Assembly: GCF_002741055.1 (NCBI RefSeq)
Contig: NZ_CP016809.1
Span: forward strand, 744,001 to 808,000
DNA from: Paenibacillus ihbetae
GTDB taxonomy: Bacteria; Bacillota; Bacilli; Paenibacillales; Paenibacillaceae
Direction: 5' to 3'
Length of the DNA: 64,000 nucleotides
Under the pieces are notes generated by a model. That model had not been told where the DNA came from. It did no database searches and was given only the letters and a program-made list of their open reading frames with translations. Both the position numbers and the translations under genes were made by a program. Below, piece by piece: positions 27,048-36,100 of the stretch (its first letter is position 1; each line of letters starts with the position of its first letter).

Positions 27048-28055
27048 CTATTTTGCCTGTTTGGCTTTCTCAGCAAAGCTGTTATTGACGATTTTGTCAG
27101 GGGCGACCCGCTCCTTCAGCTCGCCGGCCTGCTCCATGACGTCCAGCAGATTGTTCCACTCGGCCTCATCCACGATCGGATCCGTTGCAAAGCTGCCCTG
27201 CTCCTTGTAACGCTTGACAGACGAGATGACGATATCCCGGTCGCTGTCCTTGAAATACGGCATGATCGCGTCGGCGATGTCCTCCGGACTGTTTGCGTCT
27301 ACCCACTGCTGGGCTTTATAAAGAGCGTTCGTAAATTTTTGCACCGTTGCCTCATTGTTATTAATGTAGCTTTGCTTGGTCATGAACACGGTGTACGGCA
27401 AGTTACCGCTCTCGACGCCGAAGGATGCCACCACCTTGCCGCGCCCTTCTTTCTCGAATATCGAGGCCTGCGGCTCAAACAGCTGCACATATTCCCCTGT
27501 CCCCGAGGCATAAGCCGATGCGATGTTTGCAAAATCAATGTTCTGTATCAGCTCCAGATCGGCATGGGGATCGATGCCATTTTTCTTCAGCGTAAATTCT
27601 CCGGCCATCTGCGGCATTCCGCCTTTGCGCTGTCCGAGGAACACGCTCCCCTTCAGCTGATCCCAATCAAATTCTGCGCCGGCGTTCCGCGCCATAAGAA
27701 ACGTGCCGTCCGTCTGCGTTACCTGCCCGAAGTTGATCACCGGATCCTCCGAGCCCTGCTGATACACATAAATGGAAGTTTCCGACCCGACAAGCGCAAC
27801 ATCGATGGCCCCAGACAAGAGCGCCGTCATCGTTTTATCTCCGCCGGGAGTCGTCTGCAGCTCGACGTCAAGCCCCTCTTCCTTGAAAAAACCTTTCTCC
27901 AGTGCGACATACTGCGGCGCATAGAAAATTGAGCGTGTGACTTCGCCCACCTTGACCTTCGTTGCCGAGCCGCTGCCGCCCCCGCATCCTGCCAGCGCTG
28001 CGGCGCACACAAGCACAAGGCTTGCCGCCAGCCCCCGCCATATCCGACGCTTCAT
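27048..28055 (-). CDS. ABC transporter substrate-binding lipoprotein (SsuA/ThiY, NMT1-like)
   Basis: 335-residue lipoprotein with signal peptide and lipobox LAGC at about residues 21-24. The mature part is an NMT1/THI5-like periplasmic-binding fold: FYAPQYVALEKGFFKEEGLD, DKTMTALLSGAIDVALVGSE, GQRKGGMPQMAGEF, then a helical C-terminal lobe. It captures the ligand for the permease and ATPase that follow. There is no TPP riboswitch signature in the 85-bp leader, so a thiamine link is unsupported. No sulfonate monooxygenase genes are adjacent either. Confidence 0.88.
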   Translation of the reverse strand: MKRRIWRGLAASLVLVCAAALAGCGGGSGSATKVKVGEVTRSIFYAPQYVALEKGFFKEEGLDVELQTTPGGDKTMTALLSGAIDVALVGSETSIYVYQQGSEDPVINFGQVTQTDGTFLMARNAGAEFDWDQLKGSVFLGQRKGGMPQMAGEFTLKKNGIDPHADLELIQNIDFANIASAYASGTGEYVQLFEPQASIFEKEGRGKVVASFGVESGNLPYTVFMTKQSYINNNEATVQKFTNALYKAQQWVDANSPEDIADAIMPYFKDSDRDIVISSVKRYKEQGSFATDPIVDEAEWNNLLDVMEQAGELKERVAPDKIVNNSFAEKAKQAK

Positions 28056-28212
28056 GCTACCCCTCCATTCCCTTAACCTACCGTTTCATTTCAGCATATG
28101 CACCCACTCGCCCAATGGTTAACTAGCCTTCATAGAGGTGGAAGGGACCGGCGCTGCTAAGAAACGTAAGTCTTTTTCTAAAGTCTTCTCTTTGCAGCTC
28201 GTGCTTTTCCCC

Positions 28213-28259
28213 ATAATAAAAACGGCGGTGCCGGGATACGATCCCTGTGCACCGCCGTT
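28213..28259 (-). terminator. terminator of the M32 carboxypeptidase gene
   Basis: An 11-bp perfect stem AACGGCGGTGC / GCACCGCCGTT (28221-28231, 28249-28259). On the minus strand TTTATTATGG follows. It lies in the 295-bp gap before the importer operon; nothing else is evident there beyond the importer promoter region. Confidence 0.85.
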
Positions 28260-28350
28260 CCTAAACGAACGTCTATGGGGTCAGCCGCGCCTTCCCGTCA
28301 GATTTCATTCCTCCGGGAGCTGTGATACGGCTTCTTATTTTATGAAGGGC

Positions 28351-29868
28351 CTACAGTTTATATATCTCTTTATATTTGGCCTCCAGATAATCGGCCAAGT
28401 AATCCGGATTCAGTTCTTCACCGGTTACGCGGAGGATAATTTCCGACGGAGTCTCGCTCTTTCCGTATCGGTAGACCTTCTCCGTCAGCCATTCCTTGAT
28501 CGGCGCCAAATTTCCTTGCTCAATCAACGCATCGAGATTCGGCATTTCCTTGCGAAGGGTATGGAGCATTTGCGCCGCATACATATTGCCGAGCGAATAA
28601 GAAGCAAAGTAACCGAAGTCCCCGCCGGACCAATGGACATCCTGAAGCACGCCGAGCCCGTCATTCGGAGGCATGATGCCGAGATACTCCTTGTACTTCG
28701 CATTCCATACCTCCGGCAGGTCCTTCACGGCAAGCCCTTCGTTAAAGAGCTGCTTCTCAATCTCATAACGGATAATGATGTGCAGGTTATAAGTCAGCTC
28801 ATCAGCCTCGATGCGGATCAGGGAGTTCTCGACCTTATTGACGGCCAGATAGAAATCCTCCAGCGCAACGTCCTTCAGCTGTTCAGGGAAATGCTGCTGA
28901 AGATCGCCGAAATAGCGGCGCCAGAACGGACGGCTCCGACCGATCATATTTTCCCATAACCGCGACTGGGACTCGTGGATGCCCATCGATGCCCCTGCCG
29001 ACAGCGGCGTGCCCGCCAGGCTCTTGTCGATATTTTGCTCGTACAAGGCATGTCCGCCTTCATGCAGGGAGCTGAATACCGCGCTGAGGACGTCATCCTG
29101 CAAATAATGGGTGGTGATCCGGACATCGCCCGGATTAAGTCCGATCGCAAACGGATGGACGCTCTCATCGAGCCGGCCGGCCTCAAAGTCATACCCCATC
29201 TCCCCGAGCAGAAACTTGCTGAATTTATCCTGCTGTTCCTTATCGAACAGCTGCTTGAGAAATCCGGTTTCCGGTTTGAATGAGGATTCTGATACCGCTT
29301 GCACAAGCGGCACAAGCCGAGCCTTAAGCCGGTCGAAAATCGCATCCACCTTCTCCACCGTCAAGTCGGGCTCATACATGTCTAGAAGCGTGTCATAACG
29401 GGTATTTTTCACGCCCCAATAGTCGATAAACTCCTGCTTGAATGCGACGACCTTCGTCAAGTAGGGCTCGAATCCGGCGAAATCGCTGTTCTTCTTGGCT
29501 TCCTCCCACTTCGTCTCCGACTGGGAGGCAAGGATGGAATATTCCTGGAAGCGTTCCGGCGGAATCGATTTGTTCTGCTCATAGACCTTGCGCATCTCGG
29601 CTACGATGCGGCGATTTCGGCTGTCCAGTTGCCCTTCGTGCTTCGGATCGGCAAAGAACTCGAGAAACTGTCCCATCTCCTCCGATACCTGCAGTTTAAA
29701 TGCTTCCGTCGATAGTACGCCGATCGTTTCCGAGCGTACGTCGGTTCCTTTGCGCGGGGCGCCTGTCCGCAGATCCCATTGAAGAAGGCCCAGCGCTTCA
29801 TAGTAGCTCATGATTTTGTGTACCAATTGCTGAAATTGTTCCCATTGCTGAGATACCTGCGCTTCCAT
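28351..29868 (-). CDS. M32 family metallocarboxypeptidase
   Basis: 505-residue cytoplasmic carboxypeptidase Taq/BsuCP family, which removes C-terminal residues from peptides. The zinc motif HEGGHALYEQ is at about residue 275, with the downstream glutamate in GIHESQSRLWENM. Family motifs DVRITTHY and IRYEIEKQLF also fit. The whole chain is alpha-helical in character and of family length. It is divergent from the plus-strand Fe-S type gene and has its own terminator. Confidence 0.93.
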   Translation of the reverse strand: MEAQVSQQWEQFQQLVHKIMSYYEALGLLQWDLRTGAPRKGTDVRSETIGVLSTEAFKLQVSEEMGQFLEFFADPKHEGQLDSRNRRIVAEMRKVYEQNKSIPPERFQEYSILASQSETKWEEAKKNSDFAGFEPYLTKVVAFKQEFIDYWGVKNTRYDTLLDMYEPDLTVEKVDAIFDRLKARLVPLVQAVSESSFKPETGFLKQLFDKEQQDKFSKFLLGEMGYDFEAGRLDESVHPFAIGLNPGDVRITTHYLQDDVLSAVFSSLHEGGHALYEQNIDKSLAGTPLSAGASMGIHESQSRLWENMIGRSRPFWRRYFGDLQQHFPEQLKDVALEDFYLAVNKVENSLIRIEADELTYNLHIIIRYEIEKQLFNEGLAVKDLPEVWNAKYKEYLGIMPPNDGLGVLQDVHWSGGDFGYFASYSLGNMYAAQMLHTLRKEMPNLDALIEQGNLAPIKEWLTEKVYRYGKSETPSEIILRVTGEELNPDYLADYLEAKYKEIYKL

Positions 29869-30002
29869 AATCAGCTCACCTGCTCTTTTAAATTTTTTAG
29901 AGTGGATTCATAACTACTCTATTGATGATACGTTCTGCTAGGTATATAATCAACTTTCAGAAACGGCAATATCAGATGCTGTATCGAGGGAGGCCTGGTA
30001 CT

Positions 30003-30332
30003 GTGATAATCCAACTTACCCCGGAGGCCGACCTGAAGCTGAAGGAAATGCTCGGGAACAAGCCTGGGGCCGTGAGACTGATCTATGATACCGAGGGCTG
30101 CGGATGCGCCGTCAACGGCGTTCCGGGACTTCAGATCGTGGATGGTGCTGCCGAAGGCGATACCGCGATTCAAACGGAAAGCTCGATCCCTCTGGTCATC
30201 CATGGCAAGCAGGAGGTTTTTTTCGAGGAAGAGCTGAAGCTGGACGTGCACGCCGGCACCGTTAATTTTCGTCTCACAAGCCGCAATCAGACGTATGGAA
30301 CAAATATCATAGCAACCGACACCCGTGTTTGA
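30003..30332 (+). CDS. YqkB-like HesB/iron-sulfur cluster biosynthesis family protein
   Basis: 109-residue protein starting at GTG 30003, preceded by GGGAGG. It matches the HesB/IscA-like family of small Firmicute proteins such as B. subtilis YqkB: IQLTPEADLKLKEML, LIYDTEGCGCAVNGVPGLQI, and a C-terminal FRLTSRNQ segment. Two cysteines in a CGC motif are retained, but the C-terminal cysteine pair of true A-type carriers is absent. A scaffold or carrier role is thus uncertain. The carbonic anhydrase gene follows after 33 bp, probably in the same transcript. Confidence 0.75.
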   Translation: MIIQLTPEADLKLKEMLGNKPGAVRLIYDTEGCGCAVNGVPGLQIVDGAAEGDTAIQTESSIPLVIHGKQEVFFEEELKLDVHAGTVNFRLTSRNQTYGTNIIATDTRV

Positions 30333-30365
30333 AACTACTCTTAGATACAGAAGGAGAGATACTCT

Positions 30366-30935
30366 ATGGAAAAACATTTGGACCGCATTCTGGAGCATAA
30401 CCGCAGCTTTGTAGAGAAGAAAGAATATGAGCCTTACCTGACCGGCCGCTTCCCTGAGAAGAAGCTTGTCGTTGTAACCTGTATGGATACAAGACTGGTG
30501 GAGCTGCTCCCCAAAGCAATGAACTTCAAGAACGGAGACGTCAAAATCATCAAAAACGCCGGAGCCATCATCTCCCAGCCATTCGGCAGCGTTATGCGCA
30601 GTGTGCTGGTCGCTCTATATGAGCTGCATGCGGAGGAAGTGATCGTGGTCGGCCACTACGAGTGCGGCATGGCATCGCTGGACGCTGACGTCATGATCTC
30701 CCATATGAAGGAGCGCGGCATCTCGGACGAAGTGCTCTCCACCCTTGAGAATTCCGGCATCCGGCTTAATAAATGGCTTCGCGGCTTCGACAACGTGACC
30801 GACGGCGTTCGCAACACCGTTAGTCTCATCAAGAATCACCCGCTGCTGCCGCCGAACGTTCCGGTTCACGGCATGGTCATTGACCCGAACACCGGGGCCT
30901 TGGATCTCGTTGTCGAGGGATACGAGAACAAATAA
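30366..30935 (+). CDS. beta-class carbonic anhydrase
   Basis: 189-residue zinc enzyme interconverting CO2 and bicarbonate. The zinc ligands and catalytic dyad are visible: CMDTRLVELL (Cys, Asp-Arg) and VVGHYECGMA (His-x-x-Cys). The NGDVKIIKNAGAII strand is also typical. It resembles the B. subtilis YtiB class. AGAAGGAGAG precedes ATG 30366, and a strong terminator follows. It probably supplies bicarbonate for carboxylases. Confidence 0.93.
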   Translation: MEKHLDRILEHNRSFVEKKEYEPYLTGRFPEKKLVVVTCMDTRLVELLPKAMNFKNGDVKIIKNAGAIISQPFGSVMRSVLVALYELHAEEVIVVGHYECGMASLDADVMISHMKERGISDEVLSTLENSGIRLNKWLRGFDNVTDGVRNTVSLIKNHPLLPPNVPVHGMVIDPNTGALDLVVEGYENK

Positions 30936-30954
30936 AACAATAAAAGTCAATTTC

Positions 30955-30988
30955 AAGCACAAGCGCACGTTGCGTTTGTGCTTTTTTA
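30955..30988 (+). terminator. terminator after carbonic anhydrase
   Basis: AAGCACAAGCGC pairs with GCGTTTGTGCTT (one G-T pair) and is followed by TTTTT. Confidence 0.85.
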
Positions 30989-31140
30989 GTCACAATTTTA
31001 CCAAAAAACCATCACGTCAGCCTTCTCCCCTGTTGTCAAACCATACAGTTTCAGTGTACACTTTCTATCAACCGGACCCCTTAGGCAATAACCATGATTG
31101 CCTTGTGTCCACGATATGCGTTTCAAAGGGAGTTATGTCC

Positions 31141-31698
31141 ATGAATACGTTGTCATACGGCTTGTTAGGGTTGCTCGCCAGAAGAGAGTCGTCGGGTTAT
31201 GACCTCATGCTTCGGATCCAACCGTTTTGGCAGGCCAAGCACAGTCAAATCTACCCTCTCTTGGCCAGTATGGAAGAGAAGCAGCTGCTATCCTCGCATT
31301 GGGTTCAGCAGACCGACAAACCGGATAAGAAGATCTACGCGATTACGGAGAAAGGCATGCAAAAGCTGCGCGAGTGGATGTACCAGCCCATTGCGCCTGC
31401 CGTCACCAAGGATGAGCTTTCCCTGCGCACCTTCTGTCTGTGGCTGACCGAGATCGGCATCGCGATCGATATCTACGAGGACCGCAGAAGCAGCTATTTA
31501 GAGAAGAAGCGTTACTTCGAGCAGATTCTGGCCGGGATTCCCGAGGATACCCGGGAGATCGGAAGCAAAGCGTTCAGCAATTACATTTTGGCAACCAAAG
31601 GCCTGATGATGGCCGAAACGGAGCTGAAATGGTGCGACTGGGTGCTGGGCTTGCTGAAGGAGCATCAGCGTGCAGCGGCAGCGAAGCATGGTGAATAA
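31141..31698 (+). CDS. PadR-family transcriptional regulator
   Basis: 185-residue PadR repressor. The winged helix-turn-helix is at the N-terminus (TLSYGLLGLLARRESSGYDL, HSQIYPLLASMEEKQLL, KIYAITEKGMQKLREWM). A helical dimerisation domain (VirR4-type) follows with YLEKKRYFEQIL. ATG 31141 has AAAGGGAG eight bases upstream. A neighbouring ATG at 31135 is too close to it. The regulated gene is not evident: the next gene downstream encodes a secreted protein, and no adjacent efflux pump is seen. Confidence 0.88.
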   Translation: MNTLSYGLLGLLARRESSGYDLMLRIQPFWQAKHSQIYPLLASMEEKQLLSSHWVQQTDKPDKKIYAITEKGMQKLREWMYQPIAPAVTKDELSLRTFCLWLTEIGIAIDIYEDRRSSYLEKKRYFEQILAGIPEDTREIGSKAFSNYILATKGLMMAETELKWCDWVLGLLKEHQRAAAAKHGE

Positions 31699-31777
31699 TT
31701 TTTGAAACCTTATCGTGACCCGTCCGTATTACACATTATTCTCTAATTTTATTTACCGGGAGGTACGACAGTACAAG

Positions 31778-32248
31778 ATGAAAAAAGTACTCACGATTCT
31801 AGTTGCGTTTACCCTGTTCTTTGTAGCGCTCGCGCCGGTCGATTCCGTAGACGCCCGAAGAGGCGGCTTTAAATCCGGCACAAAGTCCTACTCGAACACA
31901 CCGAAAAAGAACGATAGCAACGTGCAGCAATCCAACAGCACGAGCAACACGAATAAATCCGGGACAACTGCCGGAAATACAGCAAACCGCGGATTCTTCA
32001 GCGGGGGAAGCTTAATGAAAGGCCTGATGATCGGCGGTCTGGCAGGACTCCTGTTCGGCAGCATGTTCGCAGGCATGGGCTTCATGGGCGAGATTATGGG
32101 CTTGCTGATTAACCTCATTGCGATCTGGGCGCTCATCATGGTGATCATGGCGGTTGTACGCGCCGTAAGAAACCGCCGCAAGCCGGCTGTCGAGCATCAT
32201 CGTAATGATGATGACCGTTACAACAATAACAACAACAATCGGTACTAA
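31778..32248 (+). CDS. secreted/membrane Tim44-like small protein
   Basis: 156-residue protein with a clear signal peptide (MKKVLTILVAFTLFFVALAP). After a low-complexity Ser/Asn/Thr-rich stretch comes a glycine-rich region (GGSLMKGLMIGGLAGLLFGS) and one or two hydrophobic segments up to about residue 130. A histidine/asparagine-rich tail ends the chain. The layout matches small proteins annotated as Tim44-like or predicted lipid-binding transport protein in Paenibacillus. The ATG at 31778 is preferred as the start of the signal peptide, although GGGAGG lies a distant 13 bp upstream. The DUF2653 gene follows after three bases. Confidence 0.6.
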   Translation: MKKVLTILVAFTLFFVALAPVDSVDARRGGFKSGTKSYSNTPKKNDSNVQQSNSTSNTNKSGTTAGNTANRGFFSGGSLMKGLMIGGLAGLLFGSMFAGMGFMGEIMGLLINLIAIWALIMVIMAVVRAVRNRRKPAVEHHRNDDDRYNNNNNNRY

Positions 32249-32251
32249 GCC

Positions 32252-32530
32252 ATGATTCTTAGCATGGACGAAATCGTCAACGCGGTCTGCCTGCATCAGG
32301 CGGAGCGCAGAGGCGTGAAACCGACGGATGTGTCGCTTGAGCTGAGCTGGGATGAGGATACCGGATATACGGCGGAAGTATGGGTTAACGGAAGAACGCA
32401 GTATTTGATCGAAGCGAATCTGATCGAAGCCATCCTCCGTTATCTGCACTCCGAGTACAACATTCGGGCATACAGCGAACAGGTAAGGCTGGAGCTCGAA
32501 GACGAAATTATCGCCATTGTGCAGCAATAG
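32252..32530 (+). CDS. DUF2653 (YxcD-like) protein
   Basis: 92-residue soluble protein resembling B. subtilis YxcD: DEIVNAVCLHQAERRGVKPT, VSLELSWDEDTGYTAEVWV, and a C-terminal YLIEANLIEAILRYLHSEYN helix. The function is unknown. It starts three bases after the previous stop without a clear ribosome binding site, so translation is probably coupled to the Tim44-like gene; the pair looks like one operon ending at the terminator at 32557. Confidence 0.75.
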   Translation: MILSMDEIVNAVCLHQAERRGVKPTDVSLELSWDEDTGYTAEVWVNGRTQYLIEANLIEAILRYLHSEYNIRAYSEQVRLELEDEIIAIVQQ

Positions 32531-32556
32531 CATAGCCCTGACATTCAATCAACCCA

Positions 32557-32596
32557 AACTGCCCTTCGCTGTTGAGCGAAGCGGCAGTTTTTTATA
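32557..32596 (+). terminator. terminator after the DUF2653 gene
   Basis: AAACTGCCCTTCGCT pairs with AGCGAAGCGGCAGTTT (one bulge) and is followed by TTTTAT. Confidence 0.85.
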
Positions 32597-32609
32597 ACGG
32601 GAGGTAGCC

Positions 32610-33134
32610 ATGTTTCCGATCCTCGAAACGGAACGTCTGCATTTAAGGGAAATTACGCCGGATGATGCCCCGGCGATTTTCCGCTGTTTTTCAGATCAAG
32701 AAGTAACCCGATATTACGGGCAGGAAGCTTTCACGACGCTCGAGCAAGCGGAGCAGCTGATCGATTTGTTCGCCAAGAACCGCTTGGAACGGCGCGGAAT
32801 CCGCTGGGGAATCGAGCTGAAAGACAGGAAAGGCTTGGTGGGGACGATCGGCTTCAACGCGTGGGCACCCAAGCATAAGCGAGCCGAGATTGGCTATGAG
32901 CTCCATCCGGACTATTGGCGGCAGGGCTATGCCCGTGAGGCGGCTTCCGCCGTCCTGTCGTTCGGATTTCAACAACTGGGGCTTGATCGCGTCGGGGCCG
33001 TCGTATTCATCGACAACAAAGCTTCTCATGCCCTGCTCATCCGCTTAGGCTTTGAAATGGAAGGCGTCCTTCGTAAATACATCCATCAGAACGGGAAATC
33101 CTATGATACGAATGTATACTCTCTTATCCATTAA
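32610..33134 (+). CDS. GNAT acetyltransferase (RimJ/RimL type)
   Basis: 174-residue acetyltransferase of the Acetyltransf_3 class. It begins LETERLHLREITPDDAPAIF, carries the AcCoA-binding ELHPDYWRQGYAREAASAV motif and ends with the typical NKASHALLIRLGFEMEGVLR. GGGAGGTAG precedes the ATG. Such enzymes acetylate ribosomal protein N-termini or small molecules; the substrate is not predictable. It is placed behind a terminator and is monocistronic. Confidence 0.88.
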   Translation: MFPILETERLHLREITPDDAPAIFRCFSDQEVTRYYGQEAFTTLEQAEQLIDLFAKNRLERRGIRWGIELKDRKGLVGTIGFNAWAPKHKRAEIGYELHPDYWRQGYAREAASAVLSFGFQQLGLDRVGAVVFIDNKASHALLIRLGFEMEGVLRKYIHQNGKSYDTNVYSLIH

Positions 33135-33263
33135 TCACAATTCTGAAATTTCATTTTCATGGATTCGTAACCCAATCCCTCCCCTCTTCCACTACGATAA
33201 ACATAGATTTTGTTTGAAGAACATCACTGGTGGTAATGTCATGTTACAAGGAGAGGATGCATC

Positions 33264-33869
33264 ATGAACAACGAACAGCGTATTTCAAAAGCAGTCATCG
33301 CACTTACGGTGGCGGGGACCGTCGGTTTGGCGGGGCTCGGAATCACTCCGGCCGTTTTATCCGCGCCACATGCTGAGGCGGCCGGCCACAGTGAAGCCGC
33401 CGCTGCCGACAGCTACGCAGCCAAGGAAGCATTAAAGACGCTGAACAGCTTCTATAAACCCGCTTTGAAAGGTCAGTTTCCCGGCGTGGTCGGCCAACTG
33501 ACCGTCGGCAAGAGCACCCGGCAGGACGTGATCAACACGATCGGCGAACCTTCCATAACGCGTAAGCATGCAGATGATTTTGATCTGTATAGCGCGAATA
33601 TGGGCAGTCCCGGTTACGCGATCTCCTATAAGCTGAACAAGATTCGCGAGATTCGTTATTACGGCACGAATGTGGAACGGCAAACGAATATCGGAGGCAT
33701 TACGATGAAGATGCTGAAGCAGAATTGGTATGCCCCAGCCTCCACCACGACATTCAAGAACGGCGACAGCACGCAGACGAAGCTCACTTATCATCGGGGT
33801 GCCTACAAGCTGGAGTTCATCTTTAACAGCAGCACGGATTTGGATCATATCAATTTATTGAAAAAATAA
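33264..33869 (+). CDS. secreted YjgB-like (DUF4309) protein
   Basis: 201-residue exported protein with a signal peptide cleaved near an AEA site (about residues 36-39) and a mature domain like B. subtilis YjgB. The domain has a conserved core GVVGQLTVGKSTRQDVINTI, then GYAISYKLNKIREIRYYG, and a C-terminal TYHRGAYKLEFIF. The function is unknown; an envelope or biofilm-matrix role has been suggested for relatives. GGAGAGGATG precedes ATG 33264. It is monocistronic with its own terminator. Confidence 0.75.
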   Translation: MNNEQRISKAVIALTVAGTVGLAGLGITPAVLSAPHAEAAGHSEAAAADSYAAKEALKTLNSFYKPALKGQFPGVVGQLTVGKSTRQDVINTIGEPSITRKHADDFDLYSANMGSPGYAISYKLNKIREIRYYGTNVERQTNIGGITMKMLKQNWYAPASTTTFKNGDSTQTKLTYHRGAYKLEFIFNSSTDLDHINLLKK

Positions 33870-33927
33870 CACGTTCTTCCCTGCAGCTCTCTCAAAGCTT
33901 TCTTCACCTGGGGGGCGCATGCCAAGA

Positions 33928-33969
33928 AACCCGGCTCTTCCTTGACGGAGGGCCGGGCTTTTCGTTTTT
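33928..33969 (+). terminator. terminator after the YjgB-like gene
   Basis: CCCGGC with GCCGGG plus an inner TTCC/GGAG pairing, followed by TTTTCGTTTTT. Confidence 0.8.
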
Positions 33970-34059
33970 GTTCGTAGTAGAGAGAGCTTACTGGACAATA
34001 AGGCCTTATCCGGATACGCTTAAGGTTGATTAGACCATGAATCGAGGTGTTCTTATTCG

Positions 34060-34308
34060 ATGGAAACGAGACCTGCCGAGCCGGAAGACGAAGCCCTCGT
34101 CGATCAGACGACCTGTCCTCTCTGCCGGCAGCCCAATCAGTGCGCGTACGCGGCGAAGCTCTCTGATGCCAATGCATGCTGGTGTACGCGAGAGAGTTTT
34201 CCGGAGCGCGTCTTGAAGAGCATCCCCAAGAAATACGCGGGCAAGACCTGCATCTGCCAATCCTGTCTTCAAGCAATCAGAGCAAATACCTTGCTGCAGC
34301 TTCCCTGA
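34060..34308 (+). CDS. cysteine-rich CWC family protein
   Basis: 82-residue protein with seven cysteines in the CWC pattern (TTCPLCRQPNQCAYA, ANACWCTRESFPERVL, GKTCICQSCLQAI), likely two zinc- or metal-binding knuckles. The function of the family is unknown. GAGGTG lies upstream of the ATG. Its last 32 bases overlap the end of the convergent phosphotransferase gene, so the two 3' ends are antisense to each other. Confidence 0.75.
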   Translation: METRPAEPEDEALVDQTTCPLCRQPNQCAYAAKLSDANACWCTRESFPERVLKSIPKKYAGKTCICQSCLQAIRANTLLQLP

Positions 34309-35311
34309 TCCAAGCCACGCTGTCCGTAAGCTGCCTCAACCCTGACGACAATATGCGGACCTGCTCTTGCAGCACCGCGGCATCATCCGTACCTTCGCGG
34401 TACCGGCTCAGGAAGTGCAGAAATACATCCACCATGCGCAGCCGGATTAAGACCGGGATCGCCTCAATCTCTTCGGCATTTAGGCGGATTCGGCTCCCGA
34501 AACCTTGGCAGAATCGGCTGATGGCCTCGTGCTCGCCCTCGAGCCCAAGGAATCCCGAGATTACCACGGCCGGCTCCACCACCCGGACATCCCGGGTGCA
34601 AAATTCAAAGTCCAGCAGCGCCGTAACTTTCTCGGGCTGAAGGGGATCGACCAGCAAATTGGAGAAATTGAGATCCCCGTGGACCAGCTGCTGCGGGAGC
34701 TTCCTTAACGCCCCGAGTCTTCGGCTGATGTCGTCGTACGCATCAAGTAATTGCCGGAGCTCCTGGTGCAGACCCAGAAATGCCGGTTCCGGCTGCAAAC
34801 AGAATCCCTCGATCGCTTCCCTCGTGCAGGCGGGATAGGACTGAAGCAGTTCATGATACGGCCGGTAAACGGGAGGACGCACCATATCGATCTGCCCCAA
34901 TGCCTCCACAAGCTCTCCCGTCTTCTCCCCGAAGGAATAAGCCGCTAGGAGGCTGTTCCCTTCCGGTCGCTGCCCTTCAAGGAACTCGAACACCACCGCA
35001 TAACGTTCGCTTCCGTCCGGGATCTGCACGATCCGTTCCCCTGTTGCCGAGGGGATCGGCATCGGCGTCTCGAAGGATAGCTCGCTATGTCTCAGCGATT
35101 CCAGTACGTCAAGCTCGAATTCGATTTTGTCCTTGTCGCGGTGGGTGTTATAGATGCGGAGCACGCAGCCGCGGCCTGCTTGATGGATGAAACACGTCGT
35201 ATTGTTCCAGCCGCCTGCGCCTTGACTGACCGTCCCGACCCACTCCGGCCAGCACTGTTGGATCAAACGTTCAATCATCATTATAGGTTCTTGCCCAATC
35301 TTTGAAATCAC
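34277..35311 (-). CDS. aminoglycoside-phosphotransferase-fold (APH/homoserine kinase II-like) kinase
   Basis: 344-residue APH-family phosphotransferase. The nucleotide lobe contains VLRIYNTHRDKDKIEFELDV. The catalytic loop is QLVHGDLNFSNLL, followed by LLDFEFCTRDVRVVEP in place of DFD. Such proteins phosphorylate small alcohols (homoserine, choline, antibiotics) or act in spore coat or cell-wall pathways; the substrate is not predictable here. The start is GTG 35311 with AAAGGA upstream. It lies 26 bp downstream of a methyltransferase gene, probably co-transcribed. Confidence 0.8.
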   Translation of the reverse strand: MISKIGQEPIMMIERLIQQCWPEWVGTVSQGAGGWNNTTCFIHQAGRGCVLRIYNTHRDKDKIEFELDVLESLRHSELSFETPMPIPSATGERIVQIPDGSERYAVVFEFLEGQRPEGNSLLAAYSFGEKTGELVEALGQIDMVRPPVYRPYHELLQSYPACTREAIEGFCLQPEPAFLGLHQELRQLLDAYDDISRRLGALRKLPQQLVHGDLNFSNLLVDPLQPEKVTALLDFEFCTRDVRVVEPAVVISGFLGLEGEHEAISRFCQGFGSRIRLNAEEIEAIPVLIRLRMVDVFLHFLSRYREGTDDAAVLQEQVRILSSGLRQLTDSVAWIREAAARYLL

Positions 35312-35336
35312 CCGTCACATTCCTTTCCCCCGGCGC

Positions 35337-35942
35337 TCACGTAATCACGGGCTTTTGCCCGGCAAATTGAATCACATGGGACAGACCTTGATGCAGCGCT
35401 CCTTCGCTGCGATGAACCTCTCCCATGAAAAAATGAAGGATTCTCCAATCCGCTAAGTTCCGCAAAATATCCTCCGGCTCATATAACATGTCTATCTCCT
35501 GAGGACCGCCGCTCTTGTAAGGGAGCTGATAAGTAGAATACACCTCGGTTATGAAATATCCGCCCGCCTTCACCGCCTCCTTAACGCCGCGAAGCGTCCG
35601 GAGGCGCAGCTCCTTCGGAAAATGCCCGAATATGCACACGATGTTATCCCACTGATCCGGCGTCCACGCCGCATCCTGCAGATCCTGAAGACGGGCAGCA
35701 ATCTTAACGCCCTTCTCCTTCGCAAGCTTATTCGCCTTGTTCAGCCCCGCTTCTGCGTAATCCCACACGGTTACCTCGTGGCCATGCCCGGCCAGATATA
35801 CCGCATTTCTTCCTTCTCCCTCTGCAATCGCCAGCGTCCGGCCGGATAAGGAGAGCCGGCTCTGCATGTCGACAACAAAGGCGTTCGGCTCCGTTCCGTA
35901 TACATATTCCTCTCCCTGGAAGCGCTTGTTCCACGGATTCAT
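35337..35942 (-). CDS. class I SAM-dependent methyltransferase (TehB-like)
   Basis: 201-residue Methyltransf_25/TehB-like protein. It begins MNPWNKRFQGEEYVYGTEPN, which is characteristic of this group, and has the SAM loop TLAIAEGEGRNAVYLAGHGH, the acidic VTVWDYAEAGL and the VCIFGHF post-II motif. Relatives detoxify tellurite or methylate small thiols or metabolites; the substrate here is unknown. It is upstream of the APH-type kinase gene in the same direction. Confidence 0.85.
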   Translation of the reverse strand: MNPWNKRFQGEEYVYGTEPNAFVVDMQSRLSLSGRTLAIAEGEGRNAVYLAGHGHEVTVWDYAEAGLNKANKLAKEKGVKIAARLQDLQDAAWTPDQWDNIVCIFGHFPKELRLRTLRGVKEAVKAGGYFITEVYSTYQLPYKSGGPQEIDMLYEPEDILRNLADWRILHFFMGEVHRSEGALHQGLSHVIQFAGQKPVIT

Positions 35943-36100
35943 CTTCTGCCACCTGCCTTCTTATTCGATTTACATCGGCATCATCTTGCCGCTTCAATGA
36001 AAGACTGCTCACATCCTATCCAAATGGGCTGGATCGGGTCATTTAGCTCGCCTTCTCAGCGGCAAATCCGTTATAGCCATTATACTAAGATGCAGCGGAG

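Noticed and set aside
28056..28140. TPP riboswitch upstream of the ABC importer
   Set aside because: The leader is only about 85 nt with none of the conserved CTGAGA-type motifs.
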